Shown here piece by piece: positions 24,291-32,679 of a DNA stretch of 64,000 nucleotides. Made by a program: the position numbers and the translations under genes. The stretch covers positions 1,452,097 through 1,516,096 of the forward strand of contig NZ_FOYP01000001.1 of NCBI RefSeq assembly GCF_900115105.1. Direction: 5' to 3'. Source of the stretch: Yoonia tamlensis (GTDB taxonomy: Bacteria; Pseudomonadota; Alphaproteobacteria; Rhodobacterales; Rhodobacteraceae). Under the pieces are notes generated by a model. That model searched no databases, was not told where the DNA came from, and saw only the letters and a list, made by a program, of their open reading frames with translations. Position 1 is the stretch's first letter. Every line of letters begins with the position of its first letter.

Positions 24291-24944
24291 ATGCCCGAAG
24301 TCATCTTTCCCGGACCCGAAGGACGCCTCGAAGGGCGTTACCACCCGCAAAAAGACCGCGATGCACCTATTGCCATCGTCTTGCATCCGCATCCGCAGTT
24401 TGGCGGCACGATGAACAATCGCGTTGTCTATAACCTGCATTACGCATTTTATAACATGGGATTTACGGTTTTGCGGTTCAACTTCCGCGGTGTTGGGCGC
24501 TCTCAGGGTGAATATGACCAAGGCGTTGGCGAATTGTCGGATGCGGCATCGGCGCTGGATTACCTGCAATCCATGAACAGCAACTCCAAACATTGCTGGG
24601 TTGCCGGTTTTTCATTCGGGGCATGGATCGGCATGCAGCTTTTGATGCGCCGCCCCGAAATTACAGGGTTTATTTCCGTCAGCCCGCCCGCGAATATGTA
24701 TGATTTCAGCTTCCTTGCGCCCTGCCCTTCTTCGGGCTTGATCATTAACGGATCAAACGACCGTGTCGCGCCGCCAGCCGATACTGTCAATCTGGTCAAC
24801 AAGCTGCACGAACAAAAAGGCATCACCGTCACCCATGACGAAATGCAGGGCGCGGGCCACTTCTTTGAAGATCCCTATATGGATCCGATGATTGACACCG
24901 TCAAAACCTATGTGCGGCGGCGATTGACAGAAAACACACGGTAG
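24291..24944 (+). CDS. Alpha/beta hydrolase (COG2945-like)
   Basis: 217 residues, cytoplasmic. Nucleophile motif GFSFGAW (Ser near residue 112), acid region NGSNDRVAP and a C-terminal His in GAGHFFED complete the catalytic triad. Early HPHPQFGGTMNN is typical of this family of small carboxylesterase/dienelactone-hydrolase-like proteins; substrate unknown. Start at 24291 (MPEVIFPG) follows GGA and agrees with family N-termini. Divergent from iscR. Confidence 0.85.
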   Translation: MPEVIFPGPEGRLEGRYHPQKDRDAPIAIVLHPHPQFGGTMNNRVVYNLHYAFYNMGFTVLRFNFRGVGRSQGEYDQGVGELSDAASALDYLQSMNSNSKHCWVAGFSFGAWIGMQLLMRRPEITGFISVSPPANMYDFSFLAPCPSSGLIINGSNDRVAPPADTVNLVNKLHEQKGITVTHDEMQGAGHFFEDPYMDPMIDTVKTYVRRRLTENTR

Positions 24945-24948
24945 CAAC

Positions 24949-25347
24949 ATGGCTGATTCCTATCTTGATAAGGTCGCAGACGAGCTGGCTGATCTGGCAT
25001 TGGCGGATCAGGCAGCGTCCGGTGATATTGCGATTACGGAAACCATTGGCACGCTGTTGGGTGCCTCATCGCAAACCCTGCAAGAGGCGTTTTTGACCGC
25101 CGTGCGCGTGCGCCGCGCCGAAGAACGCGCACGCGCCCTGCTTGCCGAACGCAAGGCCAATAACTACCAAGATGGGCCCAAGCCCCAAGCCGCACCGCTG
25201 CAAGGGCTGTCGGACGAAGAAAAAGAAGCGCAGCTTGACGAAGAGGTTGCTGATCTATGGGGCGGCACGGTCAAACCGTCAGAAGACGAAGCAGACGCGC
25301 CAGAGCCGGAACCATCCGTCAACATGCCGCGCCGCGTCAAACGCTAG
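24949..25347 (+). CDS. Hypothetical acidic protein
   Basis: 132 residues, soluble; the N-terminal two thirds are helical (ADELADLALADQAASGDIAI), the end is acidic and proline-rich (SEDEADAPEPEPSV) with a basic last patch. It starts four bases after the hydrolase and stops directly before the HD gene, so the three form an operon. No function recognised. Confidence 0.75.
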   Translation: MADSYLDKVADELADLALADQAASGDIAITETIGTLLGASSQTLQEAFLTAVRVRRAEERARALLAERKANNYQDGPKPQAAPLQGLSDEEKEAQLDEEVADLWGGTVKPSEDEADAPEPEPSVNMPRRVKR

Positions 25348-25929
25348 ATGGCGGACCGGATCACCGCGCAGCTTGCGTTTTTGACTGAGGCCGACAAGCT
25401 CAAATCAACCCTGCGCGCGACCACGCTATGCGATGCATCACGGCGCGAAAATTCCGGCGAACATAGCTGGCATATCGCACTATATGCGATGGTCATGGCC
25501 GAACATGCGGTGCGGCCCGTGCAAATCGACCGCGTAATCAAGATGCTGTTGATCCACGATATTGTCGAAATCGACGCGGGCGATGCGCCCATTCACGGCG
25601 ATCATGACCCTGCGGCCCAAGAGGCCATCGAACAGGCCGCCGCCGACCGGATATTCGGGCTTTTGCCCGCTGATCAGGCGGACGCATTCCGCGCGCTTTG
25701 GGATGAATTCGAAGCCGCCCAAACCGATGATGCGGTCTTTGCCAAATCCATCGACAGGGTGCAGCCCGTGATCGCGAACCTTGAAACAGGTGGCGGCACA
25801 TGGCCCACCTATAACGTCACGCCCGCGCAGCTTGAAACCCGTGTCGGGGCCAAGGTCACACGCGGCGCGCCCGCGATCTGGGCGGCGCTAAAGGCGCGCA
25901 TTGATCGCTGGTTTTTACAAAACACCTAA
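25348..25929 (+). CDS. HD-domain phosphohydrolase, YfbR-like
   Basis: 193 residues with His in RRENSGEHSWHIAL, the HD pair in MLLIHDIVEIDAGD and a later Asp in the helical C-terminus, the pattern of YfbR/HDDC2-type 5'-deoxynucleotidases. It probably removes phosphate from (deoxy)nucleoside monophosphates. Begins on the base after the preceding stop codon. Confidence 0.83.
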   Translation: MADRITAQLAFLTEADKLKSTLRATTLCDASRRENSGEHSWHIALYAMVMAEHAVRPVQIDRVIKMLLIHDIVEIDAGDAPIHGDHDPAAQEAIEQAAADRIFGLLPADQADAFRALWDEFEAAQTDDAVFAKSIDRVQPVIANLETGGGTWPTYNVTPAQLETRVGAKVTRGAPAIWAALKARIDRWFLQNT

Positions 25930-26025
25930 ATTAACGCTATTATTAGCCGTAACATCACGTCTTACCCCTATACAAACGCGGCCCTTGCGCGTAGTGCGCA
26001 CGCTTACCCGCCAGAAAGCCCCCCG

Positions 26026-28212
26026 ATGACCACGATGATCCAGACACTTGCCGACGCCCTTGCCAAACAGGGCTACACCGAATTGACCCCCGTCCAAGAG
26101 GCCGTCACAGCGCCCGAATTGGAAGGCAAAGACCTGCTGGTTTCAGCGCAGACCGGATCAGGCAAGACCGTGGGTTTCGGGCTTGCGATTGGATCAACAA
26201 TTTTGGGCGAAGATGGCCATTTTGGCCCTGCAGGCAGACCATTGGCATTGGTGATCGCACCAACACGCGAACTGGCGTTGCAGGTGAAACGCGAATTGCA
26301 GTGGCTTTATGCGGGTGCGGGCGTGACGATGGCGTCAACCGTGGGCGGCATGGACATGCGCGATGAACGCCGTGCGCTGGATCGCGGTGCGCATATTGTT
26401 GTCGCGACACCGGGCCGTCTAAAAGACCACATCATGCGCGGCAGCCTTGATATGTCCGACATGCGCGCGATTGTTTTGGACGAAGCCGATGAAATGCTTG
26501 ACCTCGGGTTCCGCGAAGATCTTGAATTCATTTTGGGCGAAGCCCCCGAAACACGCCGCACCTTGATGTTCTCGGCGACTGTGCCGCCGATGATTGCCAA
26601 GCTCGCAAAGTCGTACCAGCGCGATTCCATCCGTGTTGCGACCGTTAGCAAGGAATCCCAGCACAGCGATATCGAATACCGCGCACTGACCGTCGCCAAC
26701 CATGATATTGACGCTGCGATTATCAACTGCCTGCGGTTTTATGATGCGCCGAATGCGATTGTGTTTTGTAACACGCGCGCCTCGGTCACACGGCTGACGA
26801 CGCGCCTGTCCAACCGTGGCTTTGCCACAGTGGCCCTTTCAGGCGAATTGTCACAAAACGAACGTTCGCACGCGCTACAAGCCATGCGCGACGGGCGCGC
26901 GCGGGTTTGTGTGGCGACGGATGTTGCCGCGCGCGGGATCGACCTGCCGAACCTTGAACTGGTAATCCACGCCGAACTGCCAACCAACGCCGAAACCTTG
27001 TTGCACCGCTCTGGCCGGACGGGTCGCGCGGGCCGCAAAGGGATTTCCGCACTGATCGCTCCTGCGAAAATGCGCCGCCGCGCGGAAAACCTGCTCAAAT
27101 GGGGCAAGCTGACCGCAACATGGGCCGTGCCGCCAACTGCAGATGAGGTCAAAGCGCGTGACGAAGAACGCCTGCTGCAAGATCCGGTCTGGTCTGAAGA
27201 ATTCAGCGAAAGCGAACAGGAATTCGCAACACGGCTATTGGCCGCGCATGCGCCCGAACAAATCGCGGCGGCCTATCTGCGGCTATATGCGGGCAAGCAA
27301 TCCGCGCCAGAACATCTGTCGGAATACGCAGACGGACCGCAACGCGCCGAACGCGGCGACCGCCCCGAACGCGCGCCGCGCGAACACAAGGCCTTTGGCC
27401 CGTCCAAATGGTTCAGCGTCGATGTTGGCCGCGAAGGCAAGGCAGAAGCCCGTTGGTTGCTGCCGATGATCTGCAAGGCCGGTGACATCACCAAGAATGA
27501 AATCGGTGCGATCCGCATCCAGCCCAACGAGACCTTTGTCGAGATTGCAGAACCAGCGGTTGCCGGATTTTTGAAATCCGTCGGCAGCGATATGAAGCTC
27601 GAAAATCAGGCCAACCTGACCGCACTGGACAGCCCGCCACAATTGGGTGAACGCGGACCGCGCAAGACCAAGCGTGATTATGACGACCGCCCGAAACGCG
27701 ATTTTGGCGACAAGCCCAAACGTGACTATGGCGATAAACCCAAACGTGACTATGGCGATAAACCCAAACGCGCGGCCCCGCGCGACCGTGGCGCCCCGCC
27801 CCCGTCTTCGCAGCATGATGTCGCAGCAATCCAGCCCGTACCGGGTGCCGCCGACGATTATTCCGCACGCAAACCGCGCCATAAACCCGAACGCCGCGAT
27901 CACGGTGACGCGCTTGTCGCGAAAAAGGGCAAGCCGCCTTATAAGGCAAAATCAGACAGTGGAAAGCCGCCCTATAAGGGAAAATCCGACGGAGCAAAGC
28001 CAGCCTATAAAGGCAAATCCGACGGCGGCAAGCCAGCCTATAAGGGCAAGTCCGACGGCGGAAAACCGGCCTACAAAGGCAAGTCAGACGGCGGCAAGCC
28101 TGCTTTCAAGGGCAAATCTGATGGCGGCAAGCCACGTGCAAAAGCCAATGACACCTCCAAGCGGTTCACCCCGCCAGGCGGCAAGGCCAAACCGCGCAAG
28201 CCACGCAGTTAA
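26026..28212 (+). CDS. DEAD-box RNA helicase with DbpA domain and repetitive tail
   Basis: 728 residues. Q-motif region GYTELTPVQ; Walker A AQTGSGKT at 41-48; PTREL near 80; DEAD at 152-155; SAT in FSATVPP; HRSGRTGRAGRKG near 330. A DbpA-type RNA-binding domain (KWFSVDVGREGKAEARWLLP and on) spans about 460-525, which suggests a ribosome-assembly role. The basic tail has KRDYGDKP repeats (24-bp units, about 27691-27773) and a ten-residue unit around YKGKSDGGKP repeated six to seven times (27931-28140). Start at 26026. Confidence 0.92.
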   Translation: MTTMIQTLADALAKQGYTELTPVQEAVTAPELEGKDLLVSAQTGSGKTVGFGLAIGSTILGEDGHFGPAGRPLALVIAPTRELALQVKRELQWLYAGAGVTMASTVGGMDMRDERRALDRGAHIVVATPGRLKDHIMRGSLDMSDMRAIVLDEADEMLDLGFREDLEFILGEAPETRRTLMFSATVPPMIAKLAKSYQRDSIRVATVSKESQHSDIEYRALTVANHDIDAAIINCLRFYDAPNAIVFCNTRASVTRLTTRLSNRGFATVALSGELSQNERSHALQAMRDGRARVCVATDVAARGIDLPNLELVIHAELPTNAETLLHRSGRTGRAGRKGISALIAPAKMRRRAENLLKWGKLTATWAVPPTADEVKARDEERLLQDPVWSEEFSESEQEFATRLLAAHAPEQIAAAYLRLYAGKQSAPEHLSEYADGPQRAERGDRPERAPREHKAFGPSKWFSVDVGREGKAEARWLLPMICKAGDITKNEIGAIRIQPNETFVEIAEPAVAGFLKSVGSDMKLENQANLTALDSPPQLGERGPRKTKRDYDDRPKRDFGDKPKRDYGDKPKRDYGDKPKRAAPRDRGAPPPSSQHDVAAIQPVPGAADDYSARKPRHKPERRDHGDALVAKKGKPPYKAKSDSGKPPYKGKSDGAKPAYKGKSDGGKPAYKGKSDGGKPAYKGKSDGGKPAFKGKSDGGKPRAKANDTSKRFTPPGGKAKPRKPRS
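27931..28140 (+). repeat. Tandem 30-bp coding repeats in the helicase tail
   Basis: Six to seven near-identical 30-bp units encoding K-P-x-Y-K-G-K-S-D-G-G. The array stays in frame and gives a basic, disordered tail. A second array of 24-bp units lies at about 27691-27773. Such repeats readily change copy number by slippage. Confidence 0.8.
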
Positions 28213-28293
28213 CAAATCAACAGCCGCATCCATTGATTTGGGTGCGGCTTGATTTCTCTGGGCATCCTTTTGCGCTGCGCGTATTCTGGACGC

Positions 28294-28611
28294 ATGACAG
28301 CGCTGACATCCATCAAAAATATCGGCCCCGCTTTTGAAAAATCGCTCAAGGCTGCCGGGATAACGACCGCCGAGCAACTGCGCGAAATGGGCGCGGACGC
28401 GGCCTATCGCCGGTTGCTTGAAAATGGCGGACGCCCGCATTTCATAGGCTATTACGTGCTGCATATGGCCCTGCAAGGCCGCCCGTGGAATGATTGCAAA
28501 GGCGAAGAGAAAAAGGCGCTGCGCAAATCATTCGACCAGATCAAAGCGGGCAGTTTCGACGCTGACCGGTCCGAGCTGGAACAGTTTTTGGACCGCATTG
28601 GTGTCAGATAG
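28294..28611 (+). CDS. TfoX C-terminal-domain protein
   Basis: 105 residues with the helical TfoX/Sxy C-terminal domain (SIKNIGPAFEKSLKAAGITT, then AEQLREMGADAAYRRLLENG), related to helix-hairpin-helix folds. Lacks the N-terminal TfoX domain of competence regulators, so a role in transformation is uncertain. The ATG at 28294 matches family N-termini; an in-frame upstream start is not needed. Confidence 0.85.
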   Translation: MTALTSIKNIGPAFEKSLKAAGITTAEQLREMGADAAYRRLLENGGRPHFIGYYVLHMALQGRPWNDCKGEEKKALRKSFDQIKAGSFDADRSELEQFLDRIGVR

Positions 28612-28711
28612 GCCGACACGCGGACCTATGGCCACACATTGGTTAATGCCTATTCACATACCGCTGCCCATGCTAGGCAGGCCACGCACAAATCATTTCC
28701 GAGGATAGATT

Positions 28712-29278
28712 ATGAATATCCATACTGGCATTGTTGCGCTGGCACTCGCGGCAATGTCGCAGGCAGTATCCGCGCAAACGCTTTCATACGAAGCCTACCT
28801 TGGCGGCGCATTCGACCTTACCGCCGACGGGCTTGGCTACAATGGCATTGATTACCCGCTGGATAATGGCGGCGCGATTGGCTTTGGCGTCTATACCGAC
28901 CAGTTTGGTGAGATCGAAGTCGGTGTCGATGTCATGGCCACCGACCGTGGGTACACAGAATATGGGGATCACCTGCAAAGCCTGTCTTTGATGGTTGTTG
29001 GTCGCTATCCCATTGCTGACTTCGGCGTCGGAAACGCCTACGCGGCCGCTGGTTTGGGCGTGATTAATGTGCGTTATGACGGCAAGGATGCCTACCCTGA
29101 TGCTACTGGCAGCGCGATCACAACAGGTGGCCAAATTGGCCTTGGCGCGCGGTTCCAAGCTGGTAGCGGTCAGATATTTACCGAACTCAAATATCAAACG
29201 GCATTTGACATGGTCGATATTGTTGACCCCGACATTGAATATAACAGCACGTCTTTGATTGTCGGCTATCGGTTCTAG
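28712..29278 (+). CDS. Outer-membrane beta-barrel protein
   Basis: 188 residues: signal peptide MNIHTGIVALALAAMSQAVS with AQA-like cleavage near residue 21, then alternating amphipathic strands with Gly/Tyr (LGGAFDLTADGLGY, IGFGVYTDQFGEIEVGVDVM) and a terminal aromatic (VGYRF) as needed for BAM recognition. It is a small eight-stranded OmpW/OmpA-like barrel of unknown substrate. GAGGA precedes the ATG. Confidence 0.82.
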   Translation: MNIHTGIVALALAAMSQAVSAQTLSYEAYLGGAFDLTADGLGYNGIDYPLDNGGAIGFGVYTDQFGEIEVGVDVMATDRGYTEYGDHLQSLSLMVVGRYPIADFGVGNAYAAAGLGVINVRYDGKDAYPDATGSAITTGGQIGLGARFQAGSGQIFTELKYQTAFDMVDIVDPDIEYNSTSLIVGYRF

Positions 29279-29297
29279 ATCGCCTTACGTCAAACAG

Positions 29298-29331
29298 CTC
29301 GCCCTACAGGTCGTCGGGCGAGTTATTTTTT
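29298..29331 (+). terminator. Intrinsic terminator after the outer-membrane protein gene
   Basis: CTCGCCC (29298-29304) pairs with GGGCGAG (29316-29322), followed by TTATTTTTT. Good intrinsic terminator on the plus strand, 20 bases past the stop codon. Confidence 0.85.
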
Positions 29332-29389
29332 ACCCTGCGCCGAAGTAAATACCCTTCACATTTACGCGCGAATCGTTTATGTTAACGTC

Positions 29390-29812
29390 ATGAACATTGA
29401 ACAAGACATTGATTTTGAACTGTCCCGCCTGCGCAAAACCGCGCAGCGTATGGACGCGCTTTTCTATATTCCGCGCACCCGCGTGTCTGTGGGGTTTGAT
29501 AATATATTGGGGCTTGTGCCGGTTGTCGGTGACTTCGCGGCACTTATCCCGTCGCTGTGGATGATCAAACAGGCGCACCGTCTTGGCGCAACACCGGGCA
29601 CTTTGGTCTATATGCTGGCGAATACGCTGCTTGATTTTGCCATCGGGTCGATCCCTGTGGTCGGCGACCTGTTCGACCTTTTGTATAATGCCAATATCCG
29701 CAACTATCGCGCGCTTGAAATCAATCTGAACAAAAAAGCCGCCCGCGCCAAATCGGTGCGGACGGCCCCAAAAGATATTGCTTGGGCGCACCCAAACCTG
29801 CTGGCGGATTAA
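29390..29812 (+). CDS. DUF4112 membrane protein
   Basis: 140 residues. The signature [19 protein letters not shown] near residues 35-55 and the repeated [18 protein letters not shown] identify the DUF4112 family; two hydrophobic hairpins suggest membrane association. Function unknown. Its TAA overlaps the ndk stop on the other strand (TTAA). Confidence 0.88.
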   Translation: MNIEQDIDFELSRLRKTAQRMDALFYIPRTRVSVGFDNILGLVPVVGDFAALIPSLWMIKQAHRLGATPGTLVYMLANTLLDFAIGSIPVVGDLFDLLYNANIRNYRALEINLNKKAARAKSVRTAPKDIAWAHPNLLAD

Positions 29813-30231
29813 CCGACCAGTTCAAGACCCGAGAAGAAGAAAGCGATTTCTTCTGCGGCTGTTTCAGGTGCGTCTGACCCGTGAACAGAGTTTTCACCGA
29901 TAGACAGCGCGAATTCCTTGCGGATTGTGCCTTCGGCCGCGTCTGCTGGGTTTGTTGCGCCCATAACTTCGCGGTTTTTCGCGATCGCGTCTTCGCCTTC
30001 CAGAACCTGTACGACGATTGGCTCTGAAATCATGAATTCGCAAAGTTCACCAAAGAACGGACGCTCGGAATGCACACCGTAGAATTGCTGTGCCTGTGCC
30101 AGTGTCAGCTGGATACGCTTGGACGCAACGATGCGCAGGCCGGCTTCTTCGAATTTAGCGGCGATTGCGCCAGTCAGGTTACGTTTTGTCGCGTCAGGTT
30201 TGATGATCGAAAATGTACGCTGGATAGCCAT
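29809..30231 (-). CDS. ndk: Nucleoside diphosphate kinase
   Basis: Balances NTP/dNTP pools by phosphate transfer through a phospho-His. 140 residues, standard length; active-site His117 in ENSVHGSD, N-terminal [14 protein letters not shown]. Convergent with the DUF4112 gene, the two stop codons overlapping by four bases. Confidence 0.97.
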   Translation of the reverse strand: MAIQRTFSIIKPDATKRNLTGAIAAKFEEAGLRIVASKRIQLTLAQAQQFYGVHSERPFFGELCEFMISEPIVVQVLEGEDAIAKNREVMGATNPADAAEGTIRKEFALSIGENSVHGSDAPETAAEEIAFFFSGLELVG

Positions 30232-30333
30232 GTTTTTAGGTCTTTCATTGCGATGGGTTTACTTTGTGGCACCCCCTAACATGGGGCGGGCGCTGTGAAA
30301 AGACCTCGCTTGTCGACTTTGCACAAAACAACA

Positions 30334-30362
30334 GCAGCCGCCCGAAGCGATCGGGCGGCTGC
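30334..30362 (-). terminator. Intrinsic terminator of the phytase/esterase-like gene
   Basis: Perfect 12-bp stem GCAGCCGCCCGA/TCGGGCGGCTGC with a five-base loop, followed on the minus strand by TGTTGTTTTGTG. It lies 22 bases after the stop at 30384. Confidence 0.8.
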
Positions 30363-30383
30363 AGCTAAACGGCGCGGCGGCGC

Positions 30384-32543
30384 CTAGTTGTCCAGACCGT
30401 CAATCGCCCAGAACATCGTTTCACCCGAATGATCATCAACGCCGTCATTGTCGGTGACCACATAGGCAGTGCCGTTTGGCGTGAAGGTCAACCCTTCAAC
30501 TTTATCAAGCACATAACCACCGGTTGATGTCAGGTCGGGGATCAGGTCGCGCACAATTTCCTTGCGCACGACAGGCAGATCGCCACCCAATGGCGCGGGC
30601 ACCATCTGGTCAAGCGACACGCGGGTGATTTGTTTCACAACAGCATTCGCGCCGATCTGGTTGTCGCGTTCGATCAGGTAGACATAATCACCTTGCGCGA
30701 CGATCTCGGACAGGCCGATCCAGCCTGTTGCAGGCGTCTCAAGCGGATAATGCACTGCACCCCATTCCCCGGTCTCAAGGTTATAGGCGACGAGCTTTGC
30801 CAAACCTGCGGCGTCGTCTTCCCATTCGCGCTGTACGGCCACCCAAAGCGTATCACCGACAAGGGTGATCCCTTCGAACCCAAACCGTTTCTGGACACCC
30901 AGCAACGCGTTCGGCAGGCCGATTTCCTGATCAATCGCCCCATCTGCATCCACATGGTAGATCGCGTGTGGCACGTTCCGGTCGATCCGGCCTTCGGAAG
31001 CGACCCAATAGCCGCCCTGCCCGTCCACGGCGATCCCTTCCATATCCATCAATTGCGCAGGGTAGCCCGCGCGGGTCACAGGCGTAGCCGCGATGATTTG
31101 CGCAGGTGTGACGCTGACATCAACGGTAAAGATTGTTGGCTGGTAGCTGTAAAAGCTGTCGTTGATTGCAACCAATGTGCTGTCATCAACTGCCGCCAGC
31201 CCCGAAAGCGCGCCCCAGCCAATCAGGCTGTCTGCACCCGCCGAAGTGATCATCGGATATGTGGCATCTGCGTCTGAATATTCAAAGATCATCACATGGC
31301 TGCGCACGCCGCCATCTGCGATAAGGTCGACCTCGTTTGCGGAAACAAGCAGGTTGCGCGATGGAATGGCAACATAGCCTTCTGGCCCGATCCCTGACGG
31401 CAATAGCTGGGTCAGGACGGGCGCTGACAGATCGGACACATCATAAACCCCGACCATTGACGCGCGCTCAGCGCCGACAAACACCATTGGCGTTTCGCCA
31501 AATGTTGCTGTTTCAATGGATTCAGGCTCGACACCTTTGCTGTCGGACCGTTTATCAGGGTAGTGGCCCGCCTGAATAATCGCATATTCAAAAGATGTGC
31601 CTGCATCATAAACGACTGTGCCGTCAGCGTTGAAAATGGTCCAGCCACGTGTCCCGCCGTCCATGTCGCCTTCGTTCGCGGTGGCAAAATGCGTGTCGTC
31701 GATCCATTTTACTGCATCAGGTTCGCGCGGCAGACCGGATTGGCTTTCGGTGAATAGCAGTGCCGCGCGTTCATCAGTGGCGTCGATCCCATCAAGATCA
31801 ACGGTGCCCGCGCTAAAGTGGTTTTTGATCGCACCGTCACGGCCTACAACGACCATATGGTTGTTTTCTTGCATGCTGACGATCACGTCACCTGCGGCGT
31901 TAATGTCCACGAATTCGGGTTCGGGGTCTTCGGGGCTGATCGCGGCCAGATCGGTCATCGCAACATTGATCAGCGTGTCGCAATCGGCAACACCATCCGC
32001 GATTTGCACCAGTGTCAGCGCACCGGCAGGCAGTTGGCCGGTGCGGCCATCGCCCAAATCCTCGTCACGCTCGTTTTCAATCGCCACCGCAACAAACGAA
32101 CCGTCTTTGGCAACCGCAATACTGTCCGGCTGCCCTGGCAGTTCACAGCTTGCCAGCTCTGCGCCGGTTGCAATATCGACAGCAGCCAAACGTCCCGACG
32201 GCGCGGTATAGCTTTCCGAGGTATTCACCCCGACAAAGGCCACGTTGCCCACGATCCCAACCGATGTCGGTTCACCGTTCATATCGATATTGCCAAGCGG
32301 CGCAGGGTTGGCAGGGTCGGTAATATCAATCCGGCCAATCGCACCCAAGGGGCTGTCAGTATATACAAGCGTCATGCCATCGGCGGTCGCTGCGATGATC
32401 TCGGCGGATGTTTCAACGGCTTGGTCGCCCGCGCCGATATTCAAATGCGTGGGGAATGATGCAATGCGGTTAAATGTGTCGGCTTGCGCAATTCCAGCGG
32501 TCAGCGCAATCACGGATGTCAGACAGTAAAAACGATAGGTCAT
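30384..32543 (-). CDS. Periplasmic beta-propeller protein with phytase/esterase-like domain
   Basis: 719 residues. Signal peptide MTYRFYCLTSVIALTAGIAQ with an A-Q-A site. Residues about 25-400 form a YncE/choice-of-anchor-I-like propeller (repeats such as GEPTSVGIVGNVAFVGVNTS and ADGSFVAV-type blades). Residues about 430-715 match the esterase-like-activity-of-phytase family (LIGWGALSGLAAVDDSTLVA, LMDMEGIAVDGQGGYWVASE, RFGFEGITLVGDTLWVAVQR). Probably hydrolyses phosphoesters in the periplasm; substrate unknown. Start at 32543 behind GAGGATC. Single gene with its own terminator. Confidence 0.82.
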   Translation of the reverse strand: MTYRFYCLTSVIALTAGIAQADTFNRIASFPTHLNIGAGDQAVETSAEIIAATADGMTLVYTDSPLGAIGRIDITDPANPAPLGNIDMNGEPTSVGIVGNVAFVGVNTSESYTAPSGRLAAVDIATGAELASCELPGQPDSIAVAKDGSFVAVAIENERDEDLGDGRTGQLPAGALTLVQIADGVADCDTLINVAMTDLAAISPEDPEPEFVDINAAGDVIVSMQENNHMVVVGRDGAIKNHFSAGTVDLDGIDATDERAALLFTESQSGLPREPDAVKWIDDTHFATANEGDMDGGTRGWTIFNADGTVVYDAGTSFEYAIIQAGHYPDKRSDSKGVEPESIETATFGETPMVFVGAERASMVGVYDVSDLSAPVLTQLLPSGIGPEGYVAIPSRNLLVSANEVDLIADGGVRSHVMIFEYSDADATYPMITSAGADSLIGWGALSGLAAVDDSTLVAINDSFYSYQPTIFTVDVSVTPAQIIAATPVTRAGYPAQLMDMEGIAVDGQGGYWVASEGRIDRNVPHAIYHVDADGAIDQEIGLPNALLGVQKRFGFEGITLVGDTLWVAVQREWEDDAAGLAKLVAYNLETGEWGAVHYPLETPATGWIGLSEIVAQGDYVYLIERDNQIGANAVVKQITRVSLDQMVPAPLGGDLPVVRKEIVRDLIPDLTSTGGYVLDKVEGLTFTPNGTAYVVTDNDGVDDHSGETMFWAIDGLDN

Positions 32544-32679
32544 GATGATCCTCAGGGTTAGTTGCCTTCGCCGCATGCGCCCGCGATGTGACAACGGTGT
32601 AAAGCTTCGGTGACGATTTCATGACCGAAGAAAAATCACCGGATTGACCCGCCCGTTAGGATCGCGCATAGCCCCTCTC

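Noticed and set aside
27931-28140. Regularly spaced repeats resembling a CRISPR array
   Set aside because: Units are tandem without spacers, in frame and encode the basic tail of the helicase.
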